A DNA stretch of 16,580 bases from Candidatus Njordarchaeota archaeon (GCA_029856635.1 JAHKLH010000014.1:1-16580), one strand, 5' to 3'; positions 7,792 through 15,413 are shown, counted from the first letter of the stretch. Translations and numbers: made by a program. The notes: generated by a model from the sequence alone, not told the origin.

Positions 7792-9588
7792 TTATTCAAT
7801 AATTCCACCGAGTAGTTTTCTCTTTACGTTTTCAGTAGGTATACCATCTTCATTGTAATTCCTCAAGCGATAGTAAGTATTTAGGAAGAAGTCTATTTCC
7901 TCTTGCTTTATTTCATGCACTTTACCTTTGCTATCTACAATTTTGTCCGATATAAACCGCGTTGGTAAAGTCTCGTGCTTTTTTCTGATACCTTCCCTAT
8001 AGTTAAACAATCGTATTATTGCAAGAATTCTCTCAAGAGCCTCTACAAATTCACTCATTGAAAAATCAACGCCAATCGCTGCATTAAATGCACGAAGCAT
8101 TATTTCAAAATCTACTACTGAACGTCCAAATTTGCATAATATTAGAGAATCAAAAGCAGTCATGAAGTTTTCAAACTCAATCAATTTTCTTGCTTTTCTC
8201 TCAGTTACCTCATGTGGTTCTCCTGCAAGTCCAGCCAAATCAACATAGTATGCCATCATTCGGAGATGACATGCGCCTCGAGGCGATGTAGCATATGCTA
8301 GAATCATCCCCTTTAATACTCGTGGATCGTATCCTGGTGGTTCCAGACCTTTTACATGCACTGCAATCTCTTCCAAATTTAACTCCTTTGCGGCCCTTGC
8401 AACACCATCTGCTAGGATTCTACCTATATTTCTCCTATACGCAATATCCATTATTAGTTTGACAATTGAATCTGCATCACTATAATCAATCTCTACCTTA
8501 ACTTTTCCTCGCTTTGCTGCTTCTATAGCAAAACCGATAACATTACCAAGAGAAATTGCATCTAGTCCTAAATCGTCCGCTAAATAGTTTAGATATACCA
8601 CATTCTCAATTTTATTCACTCCGATTAATCCGCCTAAACTAAATAAGACTTCATAATCAACTCCATCCATTTCTATCGTACCCCACTTGGTCTTGACTTT
8701 AACATATCGTCCACATGCAATTGGACAATTCCAGCAAGGATGCGGATGCACTAGGATTTTCTGCACAGCATCTGGGCCTATATTTTCCCATCCATCCATG
8801 AAACCAGAACTCCAGTATCTTGTTGGAAAGAATCCCATCTTGTTAGCTGTGTACACCATGCCTGACGTTCCGAGCCTTCGCATTTGAGAAACAGCTCTAC
8901 TTTTCCGTATTCTCGTTATCAATTCTGATATAACATCTTGGAATTCATTATCTCTGGCAGGGGATACATATGGAGTATCTGATAGAAATACAGCAGCTTT
9001 TAAGTTCTTTGAGCCCATTACTGCACCACCACCACATCTCCCAGCTTGTCTCCATTTATCTACACAAATTGCTGCAAATCTAACCAAATTTTCACCAGCG
9101 GGTCCAATTGTCACTATTGTTGCATTTTTGCCAAATTCCTTTCTTAATACATTATCAGTTTCTACTACTCCTTTTCCCCATAATTCTAATGCATTTCTAA
9201 ATTCAACACCATCATCAGAAATAACAACATATGTTGGTTTTGGCGCTCTTCCCCTGAATACAACTGCATCGTACCCAATGCATTTTGGAAAACGTGGTAG
9301 CGATCCTCCAACATAGCTTTCACCGAATATTCCAGTTAATGGTGATTTGAAATAAATCCCAACTTTTGATGCAAGAGGCATTCTAGTTCCATTTAAAGGA
9401 CCATTCGCAATGATAAGCAAATTTTCGTCTGATAAAGGATCTACATTTGGTGGAAGCATCTTATACAATAAATAGGCTCCAAGACCGCGCCCTCCAATAA
9501 GTTTAGTTAAGATTTCCCTGCTTATTTGTATTTCCTCGGTTTTTGCAGATGATAAATCTATGACTAATATTTTACCCATCAGTGACAT
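7792..9588 (-). CDS. aor: Tungsten-containing aldehyde:ferredoxin oxidoreductase family protein
   Basis: Enzymes of this family oxidise aldehydes to acids with ferredoxin as electron acceptor, using a tungsten bis-pterin centre and one 4Fe-4S cluster in the cytoplasm. The 598-residue protein is full length. It has the N-terminal GGRGLGAYLLY and pterin-binding AGRCGGGAVMGSKNLKA (about 182-198), the cluster ligands Cys285, Cys288 and Cys292 (CWNCPIAC) with Cys485 (LILCKFGR), and the second pterin segment with YDPRVLKGMILAYATSPRG and CHLR. Glycines and cluster cysteines match the family closely. The substrate cannot be assigned, since the family also includes formaldehyde, glyceraldehyde-3-phosphate and other branches. 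ATG at 9588 follows GGTGA with short spacing. No cofactor-synthesis or tungstate-transport gene adjoins it. It may share a transcript with the Ca2+ ATPase gene below it. Confidence 0.96.
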   Translation of the reverse strand: MSLMGKILVIDLSSAKTEEIQISREILTKLIGGRGLGAYLLYKMLPPNVDPLSDENLLIIANGPLNGTRMPLASKVGIYFKSPLTGIFGESYVGGSLPRFPKCIGYDAVVFRGRAPKPTYVVISDDGVEFRNALELWGKGVVETDNVLRKEFGKNATIVTIGPAGENLVRFAAICVDKWRQAGRCGGGAVMGSKNLKAAVFLSDTPYVSPARDNEFQDVISELITRIRKSRAVSQMRRLGTSGMVYTANKMGFFPTRYWSSGFMDGWENIGPDAVQKILVHPHPCWNCPIACGRYVKVKTKWGTIEMDGVDYEVLFSLGGLIGVNKIENVVYLNYLADDLGLDAISLGNVIGFAIEAAKRGKVKVEIDYSDADSIVKLIMDIAYRRNIGRILADGVARAAKELNLEEIAVHVKGLEPPGYDPRVLKGMILAYATSPRGACHLRMMAYYVDLAGLAGEPHEVTERKARKLIEFENFMTAFDSLILCKFGRSVVDFEIMLRAFNAAIGVDFSMSEFVEALERILAIIRLFNYREGIRKKHETLPTRFISDKIVDSKGKVHEIKQEEIDFFLNTYYRLRNYNEDGIPTENVKRKLLGGIIE

Positions 9589-9630
9589 TTAATCACCAAA
9601 AATATAATTTTGGTTGTATTGAGACAAATG

Positions 9631-9644
9631 TTAAATTATACTTT
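9631..9644 (-). promoter_or_regulatory. Probable TATA element for the oxidoreductase gene
   Basis: On the minus strand AAAGTATAATTTAA lies about 45 bases upstream of ATG 9588. Transcription about 26 bases downstream would give a short leader carrying GGTGA. The spacing fits an archaeal promoter; the assignment is inferred. Confidence 0.45.
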
Positions 9645-9766
9645 AATACTAAGGCATCCCAGTATCTGTTAAAAATGATGTTATCCGTATGCTCACAGTA
9701 ATTATAGAAAAACTATGTACTAGTTCATTAGCTTTTGGCAATAATGTATGATTTATGACAATATTC

Positions 9767-9804
9767 TTTAATTATGGAAAAATTAAATAATCATGGAAAA
9801 AATT
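9767..9804. repeat. Inverted and direct repeats upstream of vapBC
   Basis: TTTAATT (9767-9773) and AATTAAA (9781-9787) form a 7-base inverted repeat around ATGGAAA. A near copy, AATCATGGAAAAAATT, follows about 19 bases on. Between divergent genes this may be regulator-binding DNA, although the AT content makes chance repetition possible. Confidence 0.3.
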
Positions 9805-9822
9805 CATAATGTTTTACAATAT

Positions 9823-9837
9823 TATTCTTTTAGAATA
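9823..9837. promoter_or_regulatory. Candidate vapBC operator, perfect 6-3-6 inverted repeat
   Basis: TATTCT, TTT, AGAATA is a perfect inverted repeat ending 3 bases before the GGGTGA ribosome site (9840-9845) of vapB. VapB-VapC complexes commonly autorepress by binding palindromes at this position. The assignment is inferred from position and symmetry only. Confidence 0.4.
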
Positions 9838-9850
9838 AAGGGTGAACTGC

Positions 9851-10081
9851 ATGAGTATAGTTAAGGTAAGCAATAGAAGAATTTATATTCCTAAGGAAAT
9901 ACCTTTTTCGGCGAAGAAAGCACTTTTAATACCATTAGATAATGTGATTATCATCGTTCCAATCCCAGACAAGCCAGTGGAAATTGATATTAGTGAAGAC
10001 ATAAGGGAGCTTAGAGAGCTTGCTGAAAAAAAGGCAAGAGATGATGCTATCAAAAGAGCTAAAAGGAGGAATCAAATATGA
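9851..10081 (+). CDS. vapB: Antitoxin VapB (AbrB-like), archaeal type
   Basis: This 76-residue protein has an AbrB/MazE swapped-hairpin N-terminus (VSNRRIYIPKEI, then LDNVIIIVPIP) followed by a charged helix (DIRELRELAEKKARDDAIKRAKRRN) that would wrap the toxin. The N-domain binds the operator DNA and the tail neutralises VapC. ATG at 9851 is chosen because GGGTGA (9840-9845) is a well-spaced ribosome site; the GTG at 9842 lies inside that site. Its stop codon overlaps the toxin start (ATGA), the usual coupling for toxin-antitoxin pairs. Confidence 0.9.
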   Translation: MSIVKVSNRRIYIPKEIPFSAKKALLIPLDNVIIIVPIPDKPVEIDISEDIRELRELAEKKARDDAIKRAKRRNQI

Positions 10082-10500
10082 TGATTGAATGCGATGTTAT
10101 TATTGCTCATTTTAAGAAACAAGATTGGCTTAAACCAATTGCAGATAGAATTTTCTCTGAAATTAAATCTAAAAGAATACAAGTTGAGGTATCAACTGAA
10201 GTCTTCCATGAAGTTTTTTATGTCCTTTCGGAATTCACATCAATAAGTAAAATACTTTCAAATTTTGCATATCTTCTTGGTTTAGAAAACATTAAATTCT
10301 TATCACCAACCCCTGAAGTTTATGTGACAGCCTTACATTTAATGCAACAATATAATATAAAATCCATCTTTGATGCTATTTATGCAGCGCAAGCTCTTCT
10401 TCAATCAAAGGACAAAATAATAATCTCTACTGAGAACATTTACGATCGAATTCCAGGTATAAAAAGAATAGATCCGCGAGATTTTATTACAATGATATAA
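10078..10500 (+). CDS. vapC: Toxin VapC, PIN-domain ribonuclease
   Basis: VapC toxins are Mg2+-dependent RNases, typically cutting tRNA or rRNA, and are held inactive by VapB. This 140-residue PIN domain has the acidic residues expected for metal binding: Asp6 in the first strand (ECDVIIAHF), Glu45 (EVFHEVFYVL), Asp99 (SIFDAIYAAQAL) and the later STEN motif with Glu119. Usually the second position of this type is occupied by DTN; here CDV keeps the Asp but not the Asn. The ATG at 10078 overlaps the vapB stop by four bases. No RNA target can be predicted. It is followed by a C/D box sRNA gene that starts about 40 bases downstream. Confidence 0.92.
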   Translation: MMIECDVIIAHFKKQDWLKPIADRIFSEIKSKRIQVEVSTEVFHEVFYVLSEFTSISKILSNFAYLLGLENIKFLSPTPEVYVTALHLMQQYNIKSIFDAIYAAQALLQSKDKIIISTENIYDRIPGIKRIDPRDFITMI

Positions 10501-10509
10501 GTTCATGTA

Positions 10510-10522
10510 GATTTTAAAAAAT
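10510..10522 (+). promoter_or_regulatory. Possible TATA element for the 10544 sRNA
   Basis: GATTTTAAAAAAT lies about 25 to 30 bases before the expected 5' end of the C/D sRNA near 10540. It is AT-rich and only moderately specific. Confidence 0.3.
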
Positions 10523-10539
10523 GGTGATTGTATTTTTAT

Positions 10540-10598
10540 TTGGATGATGAGAGGTGGTCGGGCCGAAAATAATGAGGATACTACTCCCAGCTGAGCCC
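10540..10598 (+). ncRNA. C/D box guide sRNA
   Basis: Archaeal C/D box sRNAs direct fibrillarin, with L7Ae and Nop5, to 2'-O-methylate rRNA or tRNA. Boxes and spacing fit: C box ATGATGA (10544-10550), a 12-base guide (10551-10562), D' box CCGA (10563-10566, one change from CTGA), a 5-base spacer, C' box ATGAGGA (10572-10578, one change), a second 12-base guide (10579-10590) and D box CTGA (10591-10594). TGG before C and CCA after D can form the short terminal stem. By the N+5 rule the D guide would mark the fifth base of target CUGGGAGUAGUA and the D' guide the fifth base of CCCGACCACCUC. T5 at 10626-10630 may end transcription. The imperfect D' and C' boxes make this less certain than the pair near 14200-14336. 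Confidence 0.8.
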
Positions 10599-10625
10599 AG
10601 CTTATACTAGTAATCCTCTACCCTC

Positions 10626-10641
10626 TTTTTAAAGAGCTCTT
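10626..10641 (+). terminator. Poly-T stretch with adjacent palindrome
   Basis: CCCTC followed by five T residues (10626-10630) leads into the palindrome AAGAGCTCTT (10632-10641), between the sRNA and the convergent permease gene. Archaeal termination often needs only a T-rich run. This is a plausible end for the sRNA transcript. Confidence 0.4.
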
Positions 10642-10735
10642 AACATAGAATGATAGTATGAATTGATATTGTTGCTGAGAATTAGTGACTAAGAAATAAT
10701 TAGGATGTATTCCAAAAAGTTGTTAAAATTAAAGA

Positions 10736-11494
10736 TTATATGATGAGACGTAGTGCTACGATAATGAGTAATATTCCGAAAAGAATTGACAAGATTTTTG
10801 GTTTCGTTTTTTTAGCCAACCTTGCTCCAATTTGAGCACCAGCTATTGCTCCAATTCCCAAAGAAATCCCATACTTATAGACTACGTGACCATATAATCC
10901 TCGTTGTAAAACTCCTGAAAATGATGTTATTAGTATCATGAAACAAGACGTTGCCACGGCGTAATGAATTGGAATTTGAAGAACAAGGCATAAAATTGGA
11001 ACCTTTAAAACTCCGCCTCCAATCCCCAGGCATGCTGATGCAATGCCGGCGAAGAAAGATGCAATTATAGCCCAAATTAGATTTTTTCTGTTATACTTCA
11101 TTTTAACTTCATCAGATTTTACTTCTGTTTTTCTCAGAGCTTTTCGTATCATATTAAGTGATGCAAAAATGAGTACGATGGAGAAAGCTATTCGTAGATA
11201 AATACTCGGCGAAACTACTGCTAGATATGCACCAATTACTGTGCCAGCTATTGTGGAAAATTCAAGAATTACTCCCAGAGAATACATGATTCTCTTCTGA
11301 CGAAAATACGCGTATGTTGATGATATCGCGGTTATGAATATTGCTAAAAGAGATGTTCCAGTAGCTTGTTTTATATCAAGACCGAAAAACAAAACTAGTG
11401 TTGGAACAAAAAGGACACCACCGCCAATTCCAAAAAAAGCAGCAATTATTCCAATTAGTACCCCAATAACTACCGCAAGAAGTATATCATACAT
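10736..11494 (-). CDS. TauE/SafE family permease (sulfite/organic anion export type)
   Basis: This 252-residue integral membrane protein belongs to the TauE/SafE family, whose characterised members move sulfite, sulfoacetate or related anions. It is two homologous halves, each opening with a hydrophobic helix and a glycine signature: FFGIGGGVLFVP (Gly22-Gly26) and CLGIGGGVLKVP (Gly157-Gly161). About 8 membrane segments are visible, joined by a basic, charged central loop near 117-138. ATG at 11494 follows a GGAG ribosome site. The gene appears to stand alone: downstream is the sRNA region and upstream the decayed FG-GAP gene. Substrate cannot be assigned; no sulfur-metabolism gene is adjacent. 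Confidence 0.92.
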   Translation of the reverse strand: MYDILLAVVIGVLIGIIAAFFGIGGGVLFVPTLVLFFGLDIKQATGTSLLAIFITAISSTYAYFRQKRIMYSLGVILEFSTIAGTVIGAYLAVVSPSIYLRIAFSIVLIFASLNMIRKALRKTEVKSDEVKMKYNRKNLIWAIIASFFAGIASACLGIGGGVLKVPILCLVLQIPIHYAVATSCFMILITSFSGVLQRGLYGHVVYKYGISLGIGAIAGAQIGARLAKKTKPKILSILFGILLIIVALRLII

Positions 11495-11583
11495 TTCAGT
11501 CTCCGTTAAGTTAATGGAAAATACATCATTATATATACTTAGTAAATACTAATCTGACAATACCTAAACTAAAAAAGAAAATC

Positions 11584-12940
11584 TTACTTTTTAGATTTTA
11601 CCTTACGAATCACAAGATAAATAATAACTACTGTTATGACAAAAAGTGTTCTAAAAATCCCTGGATTACTCCAGAAATTATTTGAATCTGTTCCCATATA
11701 AACCTCAAATCTATCCAAAAATCCATCATTATCAGAATCAAAATCGTTAGAATTAGTACCATGAATATACTCTTCGAAGTTAGTTAATCCATCTCGATCC
11801 AGATCATTGCCAGAATCATTGTAAAGAGGTTAAGATTATTATTAACCTCTCAACCATTAGGCATTCTATCACCATTAGAATCATTATTCAAAGGATTCAA
11901 ACCATTAACAAACTCCCAGCCATCCGACAGTGAATCATCAGAACTAAGATCTGTAGGATCTGTTCCAACATTTTTTCTGAATATGTTGAAAGCATGTCTT
12001 TATCCGGATCAATGAAACTGAGATAGCGCTTCGAACAAAAAATATAGATCACCATGAAATCCCTGCCAGCAAATGCAAAAACCAGAATTTTGCTCCTCTG
12101 AGAAGTCAAAAGCATAAACACATTTATTAATTCCTATTATTATCTCTAGCCTACCATCGCCATCCAAATCCTATAGTACCGGAGATGACCAAATTGGTTC
12201 AGCAAATGTAAACTATTCTAGTAGCATTTGACCATCTTCATTAACAATGTAAATATAAGTATACCGATATATTAAGCTTCCAGCCCCACTATTATCTCCA
12301 AGCGATTATCATTATCCACATCAACTAGGGCTGGAGAAGAACCACAATGATATGTAATTTTAGTTGTATTCCACAAAATGCTTTCATTCTTACCATTTAA
12401 AGCACATAAAAACTCGGCATTATTTACTATAATGACATCAAGTATTCCATCATTATTAATATCACCTAATGCAGGAGTACAAGAGACACCACTGATACGG
12501 ACCTTATATTCCCACAATATACTTCCATCCTCTCCATTAAACGCATACATACCATTGTAGAAATTTCCTATTACAATCTCTAGATTTCCATCATCATCAA
12601 GATCGCCTACGACCAGAGAACATTGAAGATTAAGACCTATTTCATACTTCCACAATAAATTACCATCTTCACCTATTCAAGACACACACAAAACCGTCCC
12701 AACTACCAACTACAACCTTAATTCTCCCATCAGCATTAAGATCGCCGAGAGCGGAGGTTGAGCTAATGGTATTATGAGTCTTGTACTTTCATAGTATGAT
12801 TAGGGGTTGTTCCGTTTTTGATGAAATTATTCTCTCTTTTATAATGCATAGGAATTTGATCTTTGGTAATTGTTGTGATTAATCAATAGTTTTTCTCTAA
12901 TATTAATCATCGATGCTATCGTTAGCAATGTTAATAGCAT
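11584..12940 (-). pseudogene. Decayed FG-GAP/VCBS and calcium-repeat surface protein
   Basis: Reading across frames from ATG 12940 reconstructs a secreted protein of about 450 residues. It has a signal-peptide-like start (MLLTLLTIASM) and several FG-GAP/VCBS propeller repeats (GDLNADGRIKVVVGSWDG, GDLDDDGNLEIVIGNFYNG, GDINNDGILDVIIV, VDVDNDNRLEIIVG, DLDGDGRLEIIIG). Then come thrombospondin-3-like acidic calcium repeats (DSLSDGWEF, NDLDRDGLTNFEEY, DSDNDGFLDRFEVYMGTDS) and a C-terminal membrane anchor (LFVITVVIIYLVIR) ending in KVKSKK. Lesions include TGA at 11850-11852 and TAG at 12213-12215 where Trp is expected, TGA near 12789-12791, TAG at 12171-12173, and frame changes near 11830, 11973 (A6 run), 12010, 12275, 12675 and 12845. 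The longest surviving frame is 12272-12655. This many defects among intact neighbours marks a pseudogene. The ancestor was probably an exported, membrane-anchored adhesin or calcium-binding protein. Confidence 0.85.
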
Positions 12941-13432
12941 TATTAATCTTATTATGCTCCCTCCACTTTTAATTTTAAAATTTTGTGAGGTGAAGGACAA
13001 TACACATTTCTTTCACTTGATTTTTAATTGAAATTCTAATAGTTTAAGAATTATAAGGTCACCTTTATTTTTTTCATAACTCACTAGTTATAATCATTAG
13101 ATTACATAAATTCTTATGCAACTCATATTTCTTGTCGGTTCTTGTTTACTTTTTAACACCTATATAGTCCCCAAGAGTTTAGGATTCCGCTTCATCAGAT
13201 TAATTATCAAATAAGATAAAATGTCCAAGAATTATTTAGATGTCCAAAAACTAGCAAGAGTAATACATGATTTTAAAATTATACATCTCTATCAGCTCTA
13301 TGATCAAGATTAAAGGAGTCTATTCTAAACAAGAGTTTGTAATAAAGCCGCCTAGTGCGAATAATAATGATTTTCTTGTGTTTATAATTTTCAATAAGAA
13401 TACAAGATAACTTCTTTATTTGGCGATAAAAA
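12941..13432. other. Non-coding stretch between decayed gene and hypB
   Basis: No convincing gene is seen in these 490 AT-rich bases. A GGAGG ribosome-like site near 12960-12965 (minus) belongs to the decayed gene. An octamer ATGTCCAA occurs at 13221-13228 and 13240-13247, 19 bases apart. A TCATCAG near 13192 is not followed by the other boxes needed for a C/D RNA. The hypB promoter lies at the right end. Confidence 0.6.
13381..13390 (+). promoter_or_regulatory. Probable TATA element for hypB
   Basis: TTTATAATTT lies about 45 to 50 bases before the hypB ATG, allowing a leader of about 20 bases that carries a weak GGCGAT ribosome site. The assignment is inferred from position and composition. 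Confidence 0.4.
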
Positions 13433-14098
13433 ATGAGTGTAAAAGTATTACAAGCAAAGATTAGTGTTTTAGAAGCACACGATAGAATTGCACAGAGGGT
13501 GAGACAAACTTTAAATGAGATGAATATCAAAATGATAGATGTCCTAGGTGGCCCAGGAGCAGGAAAAACATCAATTATTAAACAATTAGTAACTCGTTTA
13601 AAAGATAAGTTTAAAATTGCTTACATAGGTGGCGATCTTGCTACAGCGAAGGATGCTGAAGAACTTAGTAAATTAAATGTTCCCTCTATTCAAATAAATA
13701 CTGGAACAGAATGCCATCTCGAGGCTCCCTGGGTTGAAGATGCGCTTAAAGAGCTTCTTAAGGAGGGAAAGCCAGACATAATATTTGTTGAAAATGTTGG
13801 TAATCTTATATGTCCTTTCGAGTTTGATATAGGTGCTCACGTACGAATGCTTATATTCTCTGTTGATAGTGGTGGAAAGGAAAAATTTGAAAAATACCCA
13901 ATTGCAGTTCTTAGAAGTAGCATCATTGTGATTAATAAAATCGATGTTGCTAATATATTTGATATCAATGTCGAAGAATTAATTCAAACAGGCAAGAAAA
14001 TGAATCCAAAAGCAGAAATAGTTGCAGTAAGTGCAAAAACGGGTGAGGGTATAGACAAACTTGCTGATATTTTACTGAAACATTTGAGAATAAAGTAG
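13433..14098 (+). CDS. hypB: Hydrogenase nickel incorporation GTPase HypB
   Basis: HypB is the GTPase that, with HypA, delivers Ni2+ to the large subunit of NiFe hydrogenases. This 221-residue protein has the P-loop GGPGAGKTS (39-47), GGDLATAKDAE, the nickel/zinc site Cys94-His95 (GTECHLEAPWV) with Cys127 (ENVGNLICP), the guanine motif NKID (168-171) and SAKTGEG near the end. It lacks the N-terminal CxxCGC and the His-rich extension seen in some bacterial proteins, as is common in archaea. ATG at 13433 is preceded by GGCGAT, a weak ribosome site, and by a TATA element. hypA is not visible in the window. It is followed by a pair of sRNA genes rather than other hyp genes. The stop is TAG. Confidence 0.96.
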   Translation: MSVKVLQAKISVLEAHDRIAQRVRQTLNEMNIKMIDVLGGPGAGKTSIIKQLVTRLKDKFKIAYIGGDLATAKDAEELSKLNVPSIQINTGTECHLEAPWVEDALKELLKEGKPDIIFVENVGNLICPFEFDIGAHVRMLIFSVDSGGKEKFEKYPIAVLRSSIIVINKIDVANIFDINVEELIQTGKKMNPKAEIVAVSAKTGEGIDKLADILLKHLRIK

Positions 14099-14194
14099 TT
14101 TTATTTCTATCTTTTGTGAACATTAATAACGAATATTTTTACACATTCTTTTATTCTCTAACTGAGATCTCCTTAATTAGGGTTGATAGCATCC

Positions 14195-14253
14195 ATATCT
14201 CAGCCTACGACAGGGTCATCATGTTTCAGTACCAGCAGGCCTCATCATCCATA
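14195..14253 (-). ncRNA. C/D box guide sRNA (minus member of divergent pair)
   Basis: All four boxes are perfect on the minus strand: C ATGATGA (14248-14242), a 12-base guide (14241-14230), D' CTGA (14229-14226), spacer AAC, C' ATGATGA (14222-14216), a 12-base guide (14215-14204) and D CTGA (14203-14200). The flanks ATAT on both sides can pair as a terminal stem. By the N+5 rule the predicted targets are UACCAGCAGGCC (D' guide, fifth base A) and CCUACGACAGGG (D guide, fifth base C). Whether these lie in the host's rRNA or tRNA cannot be tested here. Its 3' end points toward the end of hypB. Confidence 0.94.
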
Positions 14254-14282
14254 TTTAATATACAATAAAGGAATAATATTAT
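14254..14282. promoter_or_regulatory. Shared AT-rich divergent promoter of the two sRNAs
   Basis: Only 39 bases separate the two C boxes. TTTAATATA (14254-14262) is suitably placed as a TATA element for the plus-strand sRNA, and AATATTATT around 14272-14281 (read on the minus strand) for the other. The two promoters would therefore overlap. This is inferred from spacing. Confidence 0.45.
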
Positions 14283-14340
14283 TAGAAATGATGAAGGTTA
14301 AAAGCGCTGACAAATGATGATGCGTCAGGGCGCTGATATC
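14283..14340 (+). ncRNA. C/D box guide sRNA (plus member of divergent pair)
   Basis: Perfect boxes occur in order: C ATGATGA (14288-14294), a 12-base guide (14295-14306), D' CTGA (14307-14310), spacer CAA, C' ATGATGA (14314-14320), a 12-base guide (14321-14332) and D CTGA (14333-14336). Both guides are exactly 12 bases and the D'-C' spacer is 3 bases, the symmetric archaeal form that binds two L7Ae copies. Predicted targets by the N+5 rule are CGCUUUUAACCU (fifth base U) and CGCCCUGACGCA (fifth base C). A T6 run near 14361-14366 may terminate it. Confidence 0.95.
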
Positions 14341-14412
14341 TTAATCCTAGTTTAAATTTGATTTTTTCAAGTTGAATTTGAGTTAATTCATTTAGGAAAT
14401 TTAGTGTAAAAG

Positions 14413-15273
14413 ATGATTAAGTGGGTTAGAATTTCCGTCTTAGTTGAGAATAATGCAAAGAATGAGAAATTGAAAAAAGGTAAAGGCTTATCAATGCTTG
14501 TAGAAACAGAAAATATTAATGGAGAAAAAACTAAAATCTTATTTGATACTGGAGACTCTGGAGAAATTCTAAGCCATAATGTTGCTACTATGAATATAAA
14601 ATTAAATGATGTTGATGCAATAGTGATAAGTCATGGTCATTGGGATCACACTGGTGGATTACTTGCAGCATTGGATTTAATTGGAAAAAGAACACCCATA
14701 ATATTGCATCCTGATGCTCTCTTACCAAGAGTTGCTAACAAACCAAAAATTAGATTGGTAGGAATTCAATTCAGGAAAGAAGACATTGAGAAAAAGGGCG
14801 GTGTGCTTATCTTTAATAAATATGCATTTGAACTCAGTCCAGGAATTTTTGTAACAGGAGAAATTGCTAGAGTAACCGATTATGAAGAGCCCCCCAAGAT
14901 ATATTTCATTTGTAGAGACGGCGATTTGGTTCCAGATAAAATATTTGACGACCAAGCACTAGCTATTAAGTTAGCCGATGGAAGAGGCATTATTGTGACA
15001 GGATGCTCGCATAGTGGAATAATTAATATAACGAAGCAAGTAAAAACAATGCTTGGTGTGAAGAAATTCGCATTAATTATTGGTGGATTTCACCTAATTG
15101 GAGCAAAAAGCGAGAGAATTAAAAGAACTGTAGAAGATTTAATAAAGCTCGGCGCAGAGAAAATAGCTCCAAATCATTGTTCGGGCGAGGAAATCCTTAA
15201 TATAGTACCACAAGACAAATTGATTATTGGTAATGCTGGTGAGATAATTGAAATAAAGAGTAAAATATCATAA
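14413..15273 (+). CDS. Metallo-beta-lactamase-fold hydrolase (COG1237 type)
   Basis: This 286-residue cytoplasmic protein has the metallo-beta-lactamase fold with a dinuclear metal site: HGHWDH (His74, His76, Asp78, His79), GCSHSG (Cys198, His200), GGFHL (His227) and PNHCSG (His255). The arrangement, including the SHGHWDHTGG and GGFHLIGA phrases, is typical of the COG1237 group. Many of these are annotated as 7,8-dihydropterin-6-methyl-4-(beta-D-ribofuranosyl)-aminobenzene-5'-phosphate synthase, linked to methanopterin-type cofactors. That specific reaction is not proven by sequence. ATG at 14413 has only a weak ribosome site. TTTAAATTT at 14351-14359 could be its TATA element. It lies between the sRNA pair and feoA, separated from feoA by 175 bases. 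Confidence 0.9.
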   Translation: MIKWVRISVLVENNAKNEKLKKGKGLSMLVETENINGEKTKILFDTGDSGEILSHNVATMNIKLNDVDAIVISHGHWDHTGGLLAALDLIGKRTPIILHPDALLPRVANKPKIRLVGIQFRKEDIEKKGGVLIFNKYAFELSPGIFVTGEIARVTDYEEPPKIYFICRDGDLVPDKIFDDQALAIKLADGRGIIVTGCSHSGIINITKQVKTMLGVKKFALIIGGFHLIGAKSERIKRTVEDLIKLGAEKIAPNHCSGEEILNIVPQDKLIIGNAGEIIEIKSKIS

Positions 15274-15394
15274 TTATATAACATTGAATGCAGAAATTTA
15301 TTGCGACCTTTTCAAAGATAATTGAAATAATATCTAAAAACTTTAATCTATCAAAATTACAATTTTTTTAGTAAAATTACAAAATAAATTAAAA

Positions 15395-15404
15395 TTATAA
15401 AAAC
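15395..15404 (+). promoter_or_regulatory. Probable TATA element for feoAB
   Basis: TTATAAAAAC places transcription start at about 15420-15426, inside the first TTAG-N6-CTAA site. The leader would be about 25 bases. Confidence 0.5.
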
Positions 15405-15413
15405 TTTAAAAAA

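Noticed and set aside
11850..12215. TGA and TAG read as Trp or another amino acid (recoding)
   Set aside because: Several intact genes in the window end normally at TGA (nitroreductase, vapB) and TAG (hypB), and the interrupted genes also carry frame changes. Decay explains all the lesions without recoding.
13186..13200. Possible C box (CTGATGA on the minus strand) of another C/D sRNA
   Set aside because: No CTGA-like D' box occurs about 12 bases later and no C' or D box follows.
13279..13530. Minus-strand frame upstream of and across the hypB start
   Set aside because: It overlaps the conserved N-terminus of hypB, has no ribosome site and shows no recognisable features.
14321..14332. Bacterial 16S segment as the target of the plus-strand sRNA D guide
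   Set aside because: The guide complement resembles CCTGACGCA found in bacterial 16S rRNA, but as I recall archaeal 16S rRNA differs at that place. Without the host rRNA the match cannot be claimed.
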